A stretch of 64,000 nt of DNA from the NCBI GenBank assembly GCA_013397435.1, contig VZRG01000159.1, forward strand, positions 768,816-832,815, written 5' to 3'. Below, piece after piece: positions 13,001 through 28,000 of the stretch (position 1 is the first letter of the stretch; each line of letters begins with the position of its first letter). This stretch comes from Erythrocercus mccallii (lineage: Eukaryota > Chordata > Aves > Passeriformes > Dicruridae). A program made the position numbers and the translations under genes. Below the pieces are notes generated by a model, which did not search any database, was not told the DNA's origin, and was given only the letters and a program-made list of their open reading frames with translations.

Positions 13001-16000
13001 GCAAATGCTTTAATATCAGCAAACACACACTGCTTGTTTGATCTTTTCTGAGAACTCTTACACCTTATCTGAAAGACTCACTACTCTACTACTGCTCATC
13101 GTGCTTGCTTTTGTCTGATGAGTACATGTCCAGAAGTATTAAATGCATAAAAGTTGAGATAACTATAAACCTTTTTCTGTTGCTAGTGATCATCAATTTA
13201 AAGCAATTAAAAGGCAAAATACAAATTCAGTACCCTAGGAAAAAGACAATAATTCTGTCTCCTTCAATAAGCAAGCTGAAGCGAACAGAATCAGTCCTAC
13301 CTGATGCAAAAGGAAGAGTCCGACAATACGGTTTTAGAACAGGAAGGAGCTGCTTTCCCTGTGGTCTGGACTATGAGAGTTGAAGAAAGAAACTTACTGT
13401 AAAGAAAAGCTCCATAACTCTGCTGTCCAAGAGGGTCTCGCGCCAGGATTCTGTTGGCTTTAGCATCACGTTTTGTGAGGATTCAAACATAGCTATATAA
13501 TGTCTGCCCAGTTATCTAGTGTCAAGGTCAACAATAACATTCCAACTTGGCTTTAAAAAAATCCTAGATACAACAGGATCCATTCACAAAGAATGTAATG
13601 GAAACAAACTTTAAGCCTCTTCACATACACAGCATAATTCATGCATGAGGCCAAGGAATAAAAGGTATTAAGTATTGAAAAAAAGAATGCTCAGGAATGT
13701 TAGATAACAGTTTGATCATAATTATGAGACATACCATAGCGATATGATCACTTTGATAACCAGGGTATCTAATGTGACACAGCGAGAAGGGAAAAAAGCA
13801 ACCGCAATTAACAGGTGTTAAAATTTATGCAAAATAGGAAATCATTTTCTAAAAAATTTTCCTGGCAGCTTTTAAAAAGACCTTACCATAGCTAAAGATA
13901 GGCCATTGAAATCCATATCCTATTTTTCTAAATAGCCAGATATGTGTCACAGAATGCAGATATGTTAGCCCTGCCTTAATCTACATTTTCTAATCACACT
14001 GAGAAGAACAAAAGCACAGGTCAGCACAAGGCATCATTGTATTCAACATGTTTGTAAGAGATGCTCATGAAAAATGTGCATGCTGTAAAGACACAATTTT
14101 GCTGCACTCATTTCAGCTCTCACCATGTATTTTGGCATAACTCAATTTAGAAAATTCTGCAAATGTTCTAGTACAGAAAAAACAGAGACATGAGCAAAAA
14201 CATTTAAACAAACAGGTTCAATTATTTGTCAGTCTGATCACACAACAGTTTTTATCAAAAAATTTTGAATGTATTTTCCTTTGTGACACCACCCATTTCA
14301 AGTAGTAGTTGCTAAGTTAAAGCAGTTTTACTAATGTTTTATTTGTTTTACTTAAACCCTACATTATCCTCTTCGATCCCTTTCTAACCCAACCATCAGA
14401 ATAAGTAACAGCATGTTCAGCTGCACATAATTTACTTACTGGTAATGAACGGCATTACCTTTTGTCGTGTAAGTAATTCAGTGATATAAATGTGCATAAG
14501 AAACAATTTCTATGTCTAGAATGAAATTAATTTTACAATGGTATTGTTCAAAACAATACACCCCCTCCCTTAACTTATGATGGGTTTTGTTTAAGGGAAC
14601 ACTATTTAAAGCAAACAAGTAGTTTAATATGAAAAATTGTGTCACATAGCAGGATGCATAATTTCAGTTTATTTATACTTGTCTTCCAAGTTCTGCCTCA
14701 AAACAAAATTCCAAATGACACTGTGCAAATCCACATTCCAAAAAAAGGGACTTTTTCCACAGTACAGTACCAAGTGGACCTTCACCAGTGGTATGTGTCC
14801 AGGACTGCTGTCAGCACGTTATACTGCATAAGAACAATCAGGGGTTTGCACAATAGTGCAAAATAAAAATAGTTTCACGATTTTCAAGATTATCAATGTA
14901 TGTCGAACTATACCAGATCTGCATTATTTCAGATGGGGAAAAATTAGAAGTCACAGAATTTTCTACCTTAACTTCCATCTGGAGCATATTATCAGAAGAC
15001 AATCATAAACACATTACCAATCGGTGAAAAATTTACTCTTTGCTAGGTTGAGTCTACAGAGCAGCCAAGCTACAAAATGTTTTTCACATGGAATGAAAGA
15101 AGCACTAGTTTGCTGTCACTATTTTAACAAGACTCACTATTTAGCAGCCTTATCCTGTTATTTTTAGTCTTGTTTCTCATGCTAACAGACTGATGACACA
15201 TTTGACAATAGGAGATTTGTGGGTAAAATATCTGTTCACTGAACATTACAAATTATGACTCCACCTATCATGGAGATCTTGCAGCCATTTTCCAGCGTGT
15301 ACTGCATGTATGCAAACATTAGCAGAAACTGACTTGGAGATGGAGATGCTTGGACTTGGAGATGCTTATTGCCACAGAGTACTATAGCTTACGTTGTGCT
15401 ATGATTTGGTCTTAGTAACAGCAGTCTAGTTATGCCAAACCTGAAAAAAAGGGCACTAAATTACCTCGTACATGGGTGTACACACAACAAATGTACTCTT
15501 CATTATCCAAAATTAACTTACTTTTCAAGACTTACAAAGAAACAAAAAGTACAAATGAGCAAAACACTTTTTTTCCTAAGCTCAAGCTTATGATTTAGAC
15601 TTACAACACAGATAATCTAAAGCATAGATTAGTCTACTATGACATCCTGGAGAGTTTGGGGTTTTTTTTTGTTTCCAGAATGAAAAACAATTGTAAACCA
15701 CTCCGGTAATAATACAAATGTTTCTAACATTCCCAGGTCTACTGAGGAATTATTAACTTTTAATAAAATTCATTTTGAATTATATGGAAATCCAGGCTAA
15801 CAAACAGCTACCAGAAGCATGTCAATGTTTCACCCATTTTGAAAAACTTAGGACACTGATTCCTTCTGAGACTTGATTCTTCTGCATGAATTGGGTTACT
15901 CAGTGATTGTGAACCAAATTCTATTAAAAATCATAAGAATATAATTAGATGTCTTAATGTATGCTAAGATCCATATGCTGGCTATTACTGCCTAGAGAGG

Positions 16001-19000
16001 TAGATGAGAAGACTATAATGTTAAGAGATTTTCTTTTGTCTTTGACTCAATTTATACATGTAGACATTAGCTCTATGCTTGGTTTTGTTTAATGAGCTGG
16101 AGAAATAAGAGTAGTTTTTTCAAAGTTATATTTTTTTATTTTAAAACTAATTTAAAAAAAAGTTTGAGGTTTGAGGTTTTATGTGCTTCTTGGAGGAACA
16201 TATGAAAACAATGAAAATAAAAAACCAACAAATGTGTAGTTTTCCTCTCACTCACAGCCTCTGTCCCACGAAGGGATTGACAAATGAGGATGAATATCAA
16301 AATATTTCATATCCTAAAGTAGTCATGAGGGTTTAGAATATTTTACTTCATACTTCAAATTCCAGTATCTCAGAATGAATCTCCCATTTTTTTTCCCATG
16401 AGAGGCAAGGCTTGTTCTTCCACAAAACAGTAAGTTTGGAACTCAAAAATAAATCAAAGCTGAGACTTTTTTCTATTAGAACCCCATTTGTAAGTTTGGG
16501 CACAGAAGTGAAATTTCCCTCCATCTCAGAAACAGAGGGAAAATTGGAGTGTTAAGGTTTGAATATCTTTTTTAAAAGTTATTTTAATCAATTTACATTT
16601 GTTGTTTGAAATATTTTTGGACTTTGTGCCAGTTATAGACTTGCATTTTAAAAATAAAAAACTGCATTAGAAAGGTACCTGTCCTCGAGTGTTATGTCAA
16701 ATACTGATTTTATCTGGGTTTTTAAGACCTCCTCTGGATTTCTAGCTAGTGAGCCAAGCACAAGGGATAGTCTAAGGAGCAACTGCCTAACACCGCTGCA
16801 GAGGCTTGCTGCCCCCTATGGAGAAATCCTTCACAGACCTTTCCATACCTTACACTCTCAGCAAATACATCCAGCAACCCGGACAAGGAGCATATGCTTA
16901 CATATTATTAAACACAAGTATTCTTAACAGTCACAAGAATGAAACAATACTTTGTGTTGGAGACACTGGACTGAGATTGCAGGAACAGGAGTAGGAAGTG
17001 CAGGAACACCCAAGCTAATTTTAAACCTGGCCAATTCCAGAGCCATACCAGTTCCAAGGCTCATGACCACCCATGTGGATTCTGCAGTTCTTGGTACATT
17101 CTTCTGCTATAGTTATGCAGCTTATGATATGCAAGCTGATCACTTCCAGCCTAACTAGCACTAAAAGCACCCTTGCACAAGTGGCTGCCACACAGATGTG
17201 GCTCAGGAGTCACACCTTTCCACCAGACACCAGCTGCCATCCAGGGTGCTGTAACCATCACTGCAAAACTGGAAAATTAAAAACCACTTGGGCAAGAAAG
17301 CAGAATATCAGCTCCCCTTCACAAAAAGGGTCATTCCTGGTCTCTTTTCCTCTTCTGATATTAATGATGTTAAGATGTTCCTACATTGCAAACTGATTAC
17401 AGAATTCATTCAAGAAAACTGAAATGATGAAAGATTGTTAATAAGTTAAACATGTTTAGTGCAATTATGACAATTCAGGGGATCTTCCAATCTAATTGGG
17501 TTTGCCCAAAGTTGCTAGAAAGGACTGACAAGAAAACACAGTGTCCTAGAAGTAATTTCTAAACATCAGGGATTTCCAAACCATGTCAGTTTTCACCTAA
17601 AAGTGGTAGGTGATTAAGTCTGATAAAAGTAAAATTCAGCTCTCTTAAATACAGCTGTTTCAGTTACATTGAATTTTGCTCTATATCCCAAACAATAGAC
17701 AGGATAGTGTCCCAATGCTTCATTTTTCAGATAAGAACAGACTGCTTCAGTAAATTCAGGGCAATTCCTGGCTGCTAACAAACACATGGCCTTTGGAAAG
17801 CAGCTGAAGAAACCAATGTTTTCACTCCTTGGTACAGGTAGAATTATTTCTGTAGCTGTGCAACAAATCAAACCAGGGGCCAAAATCTGCTAAAAAAGCC
17901 CCCACCACATTTTTAGCCAGGTGGTTCCCTGGCTCAGCATCATGCTCATGGGAGGTGATAAGACAGGATGCTTTTTCAGCAGCAATGCCAACTTGAACCA
18001 TTCCTCAAAACCAACCTTGAGTTTTCTGTGTGGTTTTCATGCACTTCCATTATGCACAACAGATGCTACCAATCTGGGCTGGACTGAGTTCAAATCTTAA
18101 AAATCTGCAGAATTGTATGGTTCACAGAACCCCCCAGACAGGTGTCTCATACTGGCTTGAGGTTTAAAAGACATTTTCAAAACAGAGATATGAAGAGCTT
18201 TCTTCCTTTAACTGCGTGGCCAAGGAACACAAAAATGTTCAGATCAGACAAAAGCTTCAGTCAGTTCATACAACTGTCATGGCACCAACAATTCCAATGG
18301 AACAGCAATGATTCGTATTAGTAGAGTTCAAACCACTAGGTCTACATAACCTGCATTTTAAATCCCCTACTCTACATGCACTTGAAAATTTGCCAGCTTG
18401 CCTTCGAGCAAGCACAGGCACTAAACCCAAAACAAGAACTAAAGCTCAAGTATCTATTAATGTACTGTAATCCACACATGGAAGAATAAGGGATAAGTAC
18501 TTCTATGACAGCTCCTAATGAGAGATAATAGACATCCTTCTGTAGATGGGAGACAGCTGCACACAATTCTTATGTTCTGTGAAGGAACTTTTACATCTGA
18601 GGACATTCAGCCAAGGTACAGTAGAATATGGCAGCCAGGAACAGAAAATAATCCCAGAGTTGACAAGAGGAACATCTCTGAAAGTAAAATGATAGAAATT
18701 ATAATTACATCCTGACTTCACAGGATGTATATGTCCATGCCAAGGTGTATTAAAGCCCAACAACATTCAGCTTAACTGGAGACTTTGAGTATCCACAGTG
18801 TACTGCAAGGGAGATTCTTGAAGGAACTTTTGTAAAGGAGAGGGCTATATTTTTTAGTACTGATCAAATGAACTTCCTTAATTAGTTGAAACATTAAGAA
18901 AAGTTAGCACTAGTTCCATCTGAGTAAATAACATTTAACAATACTGTAACAGCACTGAAAAAAGAAACTGTGCAGAAGCCAACATGCCACAAGATACTAT

Positions 19001-22000
19001 CTCTGAAGCCTCCGCAAACACCGGGTAAACTAATATCTCAAGGTGGCAGATAAAAATAACAATAGATGATTGCTGGAAAATGAAATGGGAGAAACTGGAC
19101 ATGACTGAAGGGAGGCTACCTAGGTCACTGTGCAGTGTCCTTCCTAGTGCAGACACAACTAAAAGTACTGAGTTCTAATTTGAAATTAGGTAAGTTCCAG
19201 AGTTTCTTCCTTTGTTGCTCCAATGAGGTGAGCATTCCAGAATGCATCCTTCATGGTAGCAATTGACAATGCAGACTTACTACAACTTTTCTTATAATTG
19301 GTGGCAACACTGTCCAAAACTGCATTTAACAATGCAACACTTATAAACTTGTCCTACAACAGCACAGAACTCTTGAGAAGTGGTATGTTTTGATTCAATT
19401 CTAATAACCTGGAGATCTGAATAACTTGCCACTTTGCAATAGCCACCATACAGTTAATGCACATTTATGCTACTTCCCCTTTTTAGAGATACAAGAATCT
19501 TGCTAAATATTACATAAATATACTGCAGATTACTGTGATGCTGCAGGGAGTACCGAGAATCAATACTATCTTGCCAGGGGAAATACCAACTAAAGGAAAA
19601 AAGATATATCTGAGAATACAATGGATCATTTTACTCCATGCTTCAAGTATTAAATTTATGCCCATTGCTGTCAAGATTTGGAAAGAGGACACCAAAAGGA
19701 CTCCAACCAATCAATCAACACAGCAGTTCTTACATTCTTATGTAACGTGCTATCTATTTAGAAACTACAGCCAAGCTAAATTTCACTGCCCATGAGCTAA
19801 CAATCAACAGTTAAAGAGGTCATCTTAAGAAAAAGAGATATATGCCACAATACAATCAACATGGCACTGTAGACACCAAGAGTTACTGAATCCTTGGCAG
19901 CTAAGACCAACTTTTCTCAAGGATGACTGAAGATGTTCCAACTTCTGTGAAAACAGGTTGATAAATAAAGATCCAAGCTGGTGCTGTAATTCTTACAGCA
20001 AAATGAAACATCCAATGGTAGAAAAAAAAAAGATGGTATCAGGTGGATCAGAAATTACAAAAAAAATTTTAAATTGATCCATTAAGAGGACTTAGGTCCA
20101 TCCAATCTCCAGACATGGCCAGAACTTGTTTAACAGCTGTAGTACCTAAAGTAGGCCAAATAGCAGAAAATATTATTAACCTTAAGCAGTAGTATGGCTT
20201 GCTTTGGTGTTTCTAGTAACATTTATTTACTAGCACCTAAATCACTTCATATTCTATAGATGTATAAAGGAAAGCTGGAATTGCAAGGCTCTACATGTTA
20301 CATGTATCTATCTCTATCTGGCTCCACCAGTGTCCTTAGCCAAGGACAAAGAGCTCATGAAGAACTACAGCCTTCACTTTTGAACTATACCACAATCCCA
20401 GACACATCAACAGGTTAGAAGTGATAAAGAGCAGCACTGCAGAGAAGGAGTTAGGGGTGATGGTTGATGAAAATCTCAACATGAGCCAACAATGTGCACT
20501 TACAGCCCAGAAAGACAACTGCACCCTGGGCTGCATCAAAAGGTTGAAGGAGGAGATTTCTCCCTCTACTCTGCTCCTGTGAGACCCTACCTGGAGCACT
20601 GACTACAGTTCTGGTGTCCCCAACATAAGGACATGGAATTGATGGATTAAGTCCAGAGGGGGCCACGTAGTTGATAGCAGACTGGAGCACCTGCCCTACA
20701 AAGACAGGCTGAGAAGGTTGGGGCTGCTGAGCCTGCAGAAGAGAAGGTTGTGTGGAGATCCCATAGCAACCTTCCAGTATCTGAAGTGGGCCTACAGGGA
20801 AGCTGGAAAGGAATTCCTTCTCAGGAACTGCAGTGATAGGACAAGGGGTAATGAGCACAAACTGAGAGGAAGTTAAGGTTAGATAGTAGGAAGAAATTCC
20901 TTCCTGTGAGGATGGTGAGGCACTGAAACAGGTTGCTCAGAGAAGCTGTGGATGCCCTAACCCTGGAAGTGTTCAAGGTCTGGTTGGATGGGGCTCTGAG
21001 CAGCCTGGTCTAGTGGAAGGTGTCCCTGCCCAGACCCAGGGGGTGGAAAATGGATGATCTTTAAGGTCCCTTCCACCCCCTTAACATTCTGTGATCCTGT
21101 ATTTAGAACTAGGAAGTTTGTGCAGAGCCAGACTAAAATTCAGAGGGAACCACTACTGCACAGTACAAGAGCATTTCCTTTCTACTTGAAATCCCAAATC
21201 TACTTCCAAAGACTTTCATAAGGTGCAATAATTTGACTACAGGCTCCATTTTATAGGCACATGTGCTAAATTCCTCTCTGAACCCCTGCCAAATCATTTC
21301 AGGGACGAACAGAAGCGGGATATTTACTTTTAATCCATGGAACCTTTCTTAAAGCCAATGTAACTGGCATTCTGCTTTACAGATGTGAACCCAGGAATAT
21401 CCGTTTTCAAATAAATTCACTTTTGCTGCCTGCTGCATAATGAACAGACTAAAAGAAAACAAAAACACACAGGTATCACCTTCTGACTGTCACACCAGGA
21501 AAGCAAATAAAATCCTTCACAGTGGATTTGAGAGCACCATCAAGATTCCTGAAGTATGTATAACTTGGTAGCAATTTAAGAAGTTTTAAGAAAAAGGTTT
21601 ATAAACCAGCCTAAAAATTCGGCTCTTGGAAAGTTTGCTGAGTTTCTTAAAGGCAGTCTGGCTATTAGGACAGGTACTATAATGATTTACTACGCATGCT
21701 GTCTAAAACCTCTATTAAATACAGAGTGTGATTGAGTATTTCTACAATATTTGTCTAGCCTCTTTTTTGGACTGAACATTTTAATATCTTTAATATCTTT
21801 TTTTCTTCTCTCCTTCATCAAGAGCCTTTCTCTTTCTGATTCCCGTTTCCTCCTCTGCTTTCCAACTCCACCACCTTTCTCTGGACTAATGACCAGATAT
21901 CACAAAAATATCAAAATGGAAGCAATGGCACCTGTGTAAAATGAAGTTGACATTTCTTTTCTCAGCTTGTTCTAGTACATACCATGTTCTTTTTGGGGAG

Positions 22001-25000
22001 TTGGTTCATCTACATGCATATTCCTACATGATGGGGCATTTGCCTGTCTCTATCTCTTTGAGGGAGAAAAGTAGGACAGATCAGATCTGTGCATAAAAAT
22101 TGAACAAGGCTCAGACTCTTCACCATATGGTTCTACACTGAAGTAGCATATTGCACATTTTCTGTTCCCTGCACCAACCAGACAGACCATAAACCTGTAA
22201 AAGGTGGGTGTTCTGTATGCTGTCTCTTTTATGTAAAATACTTTTAAACTTTAATGAAGACAAACAGCAGCTTTGGTATGTAAGCATTTCTTAGCAAGCA
22301 TGGTGGAGACAAAAAGCATGAACAGAAGAAAACAGAAATCAAGGACTAAACACAAAGCTTCTAAGTTTTAAGTTTTACTCTTCTTGCAAAGACTTTACTC
22401 CTCACTGAAGAAGTGACCCAAGTCAAGGGAAACAAAGGGCCTGACATGAAAAGGATATAATTTGGAGGAAGGAAGTTCCAGCTTAAGACCTGATTGGCTA
22501 GTGCAAGATAACGCTGAAACACTGAAGACATCTGAGCATTGAGGTTTTCACGTCTGCTGAATTCCTGAAGTACCTCTACTGTGAGCATGAAGATCTGCCG
22601 CAGATCGTCCTCCTACAGTCAGGACGAACACAATACATTCAGTATCTCAGTCATTAATGAAACGTTCATCAACAAGAAATACTTTTCCAGAGAGAAGAAA
22701 AATTTCCAGTTTCACCTTATTTTCATTAAAATACAGGAAATACTCTGAAATTGCCAGTGAGAACCCTCCCTTTAGTCAAAATTAATTGATTATATTTACA
22801 AAGACTATGAAAAAAATCCTCAAATACTAGTCGTTAAAAGATAAAAAACCAATATGTCTTTAATAAGTGGTGGAGAAAAGAGTTGGTCTTTGGCATGAAA
22901 AAAAGTTGGTAAGTTGTTCCACAACAGTCAGTTTAAAGCAATGCCTTCACATAAACATTTCTGACTGGCCAAACAATACATCTGAGACAACCAGACTACA
23001 CCATCTGCAATAATATTTTTAAATACATACATAGCTCTCCTTGGCTTTAAACCAAAGCTATATTTAAGACTATCATTGTTCCACAGAGTATTAGTTTTGT
23101 TTGCAATTGGTAGCCAAGGAATTAAAGAGTCCAATGGCATAAAGATCTGTAGCTCTACATTCATAAAATGGGCACAAAGGGGTTGCACCTTTTTGATACA
23201 AGCTTTTAAAAAATACATTATCAATTTTCCTGAAGTAGCCAGTATCTGCATTATTTGCAGTATTTGCCCTATTAAATGATTTTAGGCACACAGTGTACCT
23301 GACTGCACCTGGCACAACAAAGATTTTTGCTTCTCAATGTTTAAATTTTAGAAAGAGAGGTAGCATATATCAATACAGAACTAGTTTACCTGAAATATAC
23401 GTTTACAGTTACCATGGAACTCCATGCTTAGTCCAATGTTGCTGGTTTTACTTGAACTTGAGAACTCGCTCAACAACGCCGTTAGAATGGAACAGGCCAA
23501 AGTTTGCTATAAAAAAATAAGGGGGAATAATATAACTAAAAGATGTCCAATAACGCAATAGCACCTACAGTGTCCTTCATTTTTTATTAGCATTTTTAAT
23601 ACAACTGTTACTTCGGTTCCTTCTAACACAAACTACAACAAGTCTAACTTTCAGGAAAATAGATCCTTGGATGAACCATTTCTGGAATCATCAGGGCTCC
23701 ATCCTTAAAAAAGAAATTTGAGCATTCGAGCAATACAAAAGCTGGCATCTCTCTGTGATCATCATTACCAAATGAAACCAACTTACTGCAAACCATTTCC
23801 TAGCCTTGCCATTTACTTTGTCTCCCTGTGCACAGGCCTTTACAGGTATTAGTTTCAGGGAAGATTCCCTGTCCACTTATTTCTATTGGTCTAATAGTTC
23901 AGGTCACTCTGAAGTTTGTTTTGCCCCTCCTTTGCATTTGTTACACTTACCATGTTGGTATTTGATCACGATTAACTTTATAGCATCAAAAGTGATACAA
24001 GTTTGTCAAAAACAACACCTGCAATAACACTGTCTACTACATCTTTTCCCTCTCCCCGCATCAAAAAAAAAGGAGAAGAATTCACAGAAAGCTCCAGTGC
24101 TTGAAAGGTCTTGGATACCTCTCTCCAAAGCACCACACAGACAAGCCTCAGAAATAACCCTTAAAACTACTCTATTAAAATTATGTCTCTGAAGTGATAT
24201 AAAAATTGTTGAGGAAAAGGCATGTTAATTTTAGAGTGACAGATTCATGAAGACTAAAGGTTTAAGTATCTTTTCCATTCTCAAAATTTATGATAAGGTA
24301 AATTAAATGCTTATCTAAAACATTACTTAAAAGCCAATTTCCTGTATGAAACACATGGCTCCAGCCTTTGTTGCTGTTTTTGAAATACTAAAAAAAAGCT
24401 TTTTTTCCTGATGCCAAAGTCCAGAAACCATCATCACCAGTTTAAATATCTTTTAACTGATCCTTGCACACCAAGGGGAGCAAGTATTGCACAGTGGAGA
24501 TGCAAGTAGTACTTCAGACTTGTGCCATACACTGCTGTAACAGGCACAACAGAAAGTGTATACTGCTGAAATGAAAAGACTTTTGTTAAAGAGATGTTCT
24601 TTACAAAAAGCTCCAAAATTACTGGCTATCCTCCCAGACTGTTTGGAGCCAAGGTGCCAAGGATGGACAGAGGGATAGGAATTGTTAAAGGGTCATGCAT
24701 GCCAGCAAGTGTCCAGGGGTTAAACAGAAATATGCACACTACCTCTGAACACCCGAAAGATTAAAGTGGAGATGATACTATTTATGCAAGCTCATACAAC
24801 AGCTGAGACCAGTGCCATCCACCCACCAACTGCAACATCTTTGTTCAGAAATGCCTCTGAAGTCAGTACCTTGACCCCCCCAGACAACTAGTTATCTTAG
24901 TCAGTAAACACTAAATTAACATTCTTACTTGCTATATAAGTTCCAGACAGATCAAACATAGTGGCTTTGTGATAATACAACAGGTTTTCTCTTCCACTAT

Positions 25001-28000
25001 GCAATAAAGCTGCATAAGTACAGCAGACCAGCATATTGCTGATCAGTTGCTAAGTAAAAGCTTTCCCATTTTAAAAAATTATTTATTTCAAGTGGACTAC
25101 TCATTTACAGTCATCTCTGACAAACAACACATATGACTAAAGAAGCATTTAGCCATTGAAAACTAGCATCACAATCTAAACTACTCCAGTAAAAGTGCAA
25201 CTTTGTCACATCTATACGAGAAGTATTTCTAATTAGCTCAAACATTTCAGTATTTTATTTCCAAATCTCTGTAAAAGGTATTCACATAATAAATATTTTT
25301 TAGTTAGAGAAAATACAGATTTGATTTAATATTAAAAAACCCAAAACAGTATAGACTAGTATTGAGTATTAAATCCAACATTAAAAGTTCCATATGAAAA
25401 GAATTAACCTGGGTAAAAAAAACAAAACTAAGAAAAACCCCTCAAGTCTGACTTTAGAACAATGCTTCAGATCAGAATACATGTAAAGATTTTTCACATG
25501 ACTCTCTAAATACTTTAAAATAAAAGTTTTTGTTTGATGCTTAAATTATTGACTCACTCCCATTTTTCAGCTCAAAGCAGCCATGACGTAAGAACATCAC
25601 AAGCCGCAATTACAAATCTGTACACTTGGATGCTCTGTAACATACCCTGATGACCAAGTGGTAACAGTGGCTCCAATAGTGCAACAACCAGGCTAAAACT
25701 AAACTGCTTCTGCTTTAGCATGCTAAGATCTTGACACCAAGCCACGATTGAGACCACCACAGGACAAGCAGGGCAGCGAGGCAGACTACCCATCATTTGT
25801 AGTTGGTTGCCAATTACTGGAAAATCAATCAACAAGTTCAAATGGACAGGAACAATAGGAAAAAAAGTTTGTTCCCCCTGTGATTACAAATACTTGATAT
25901 TAACTGAAATAAAGCCTTCCTTTTTCCCTAGTTTGTTTATATGCATATAATAATTTATACTTTCTCTTTGCAGACTAATGTGTTACTGCATGGTAAAAGT
26001 GTTACAGATTTTTTGTGTGCTTTTCTCCTGATTTCAAGGAAAAATTTAAAAGGAAGGTTAAATTTTATGACTGATGGTAAAGACATCTCTTTGAAAACAT
26101 AAAGAGCAATGGGTACAGGTAGGCTGACTGAATCTGCTAAGAGCCCAATAAAGCAGCTTGAGCAGTGACCTATCCCCCTGATTTCAAAGAGAGCTAGTTC
26201 AGGGACATCAGTACCTGCTTTGAGCATGACAGGAGAAAAATTATGTTACTAGATTTACACACCTTATTACATCCAGCAGGCTAGCTCACAGCAAATACCA
26301 GGGCACACTGCATCCCTCTGCTCTACTCCCTCCTACTGAATTCCCAGCATCCCATCAGCTTCCTTAACCTGGTATTTCAATACATGGGGAGCAAATTCTG
26401 CCTCATTCCCTCACCATCCCAAGGGCCTCATGTGCAATATTTGCACATCCATATGCTTCTTTTGCCATCCGCACCTGTGCTTACCCCTTGCATCCATAAG
26501 GAATTGTAAGCACTCCCATATATCCAGGTCACCAGGGCAGGAGAAGACCAAAGAGAAGATACTGGCCAGTAATTTAAAATTTACTGCAACAACAGGCTGA
26601 GGTGAGATGGCTTGAGACTGGTTTCCTAGAAGGCAGGTGCTAGCCTCCAGGAGTTTAGCTTTCAGACAAGAGCAGAGGAACAGATCAAGACTGTAACCTG
26701 TCCCTGCAATGTCATGTATTTGCACAGAGCTTTGCAAAACCACCACTGCTTCCCAGAACTGCCGTAAGGCTATAGGAGTTTATACACTGTTGTGCACTGC
26801 AGTAAGATGGCCATTTTTATATGTATTAATAAATTATTAGCTTAAAAGAATTATTGCCCTGCCATCTATTAAACTTGCCTGAATACACAATAATATTTCA
26901 GAAACTCTGGAATAAAGCTGAAGTAAATTTTACTAAAGATAAAATTTGATTTTCATAAAGTAGTTTTACTGCAGGTTAACTAGTAATATTTTGAATTACA
27001 TTTTTTTTAATATACAGATACGTTTGGTGTGAAGGCACTAAGTACCTCAACATAAATATTATCAGAAGAAAGATTTCAAAAATCTGAAAATCATCAATTT
27101 CAGAAACCAATGCTGGTGTGCTATATGAACCAAAATTTCTTCCTCTTACAGGTAAGAAAATTGAATGCGCCTAACATATATAAAATTCTAGGGTGGAGGG
27201 TTCTGGGGGTTTTTGTATTTTGCTTTTGGGTTGTTTTTTTTTTTTGTTTGGTTGGTTGTTTTTTTTGTTGTTGATTTTGGTGTGGTTCTGGTTGGTTGCT
27301 TTGTTCATTGGTTTTCTGGTGGGGATTTTTTGGTTCTTTTTTAAAGGGTTTTTTTTAAGGTTTTTGCCACACCACAGATGAGATTAACAATGCAAGTTAG
27401 TAATACCACAGTGTAATAAGTAGAAAATGCACGTGACTCTGGGCATCATATTAAAAGGCAGATCTGAATGTCTATTGTGCAGCAATGCCATTAACTTCAT
27501 ACCAGTAAGAGTACACCTCTGAACCTAGTTTGACTCACTCCCTAGCAATTTCACTAGTTCTGCCACAAGTACATACCCAAACAATAAGCCCATCTAACAA
27601 AATAAAATCCTTCTCTTGTTGAGAGGATTGCCTCTGAGAATAGATTGGCACTCACCCCAGTTAGCTTTATTACCAGGAATAAACTTTATGAAAGATCGCT
27701 ATACATAAAATAGACTCTCAGCTGCTCAAACAGAAGATCAATGGGACTTGTGATAAGAGATTAACTTGGCAATCAGATACCCAGTAGTAACAACGTTTTA
27801 GTGGTTTTCTTTTTAAATTATTTTAATAAAACACAGACACTATAGAAAGAATGTGTCACTTTAACAGTAAACAACCAACATTTATGTATCATTCATAAAA
27901 CTCAGATGCAAAGGTAAATACAACTTATTCCTTCAAATGGAATGTCCCCTATAAAAGAAGCTAAAGCCATAATGTTTGAAGGGATTTCACACTTGTGCCT

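Larger units (their letters stand above)
13511..22458 (-). other. XPO4: XPO4 intron 6: U12-type AT-AC intron
   Basis: Intron of 8,948 bp between residues 246 and 248. The 5' end on the minus strand is ATATCCTTT (22458-22450), identical to the U12-type AT-AC donor consensus. The 3' end is AC (13512-13511). The sequence TGACCTTGAC (13530-13521) resembles the U12 branch consensus TTCCTTAAC, with the presumed branch A at 13522, 12 nt from the exon. No pyrimidine tract precedes the acceptor, as usual for minor introns. Both boundaries are forced by the protein frame (split Leu codon, phase 1). The intron contains one plus-strand CR1 copy. Confidence 0.93.

Noticed and set aside
20451..20858. 135-codon minus-strand frame and overlapping 87-codon frame
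   Set aside because: Both are antisense frames inside the CR1 copy at 20390-21105.
27193..27381. 62-codon frame rich in F, W, L and G, looking like a membrane peptide
   Set aside because: It is an artefact of the T/G-only low-complexity block.
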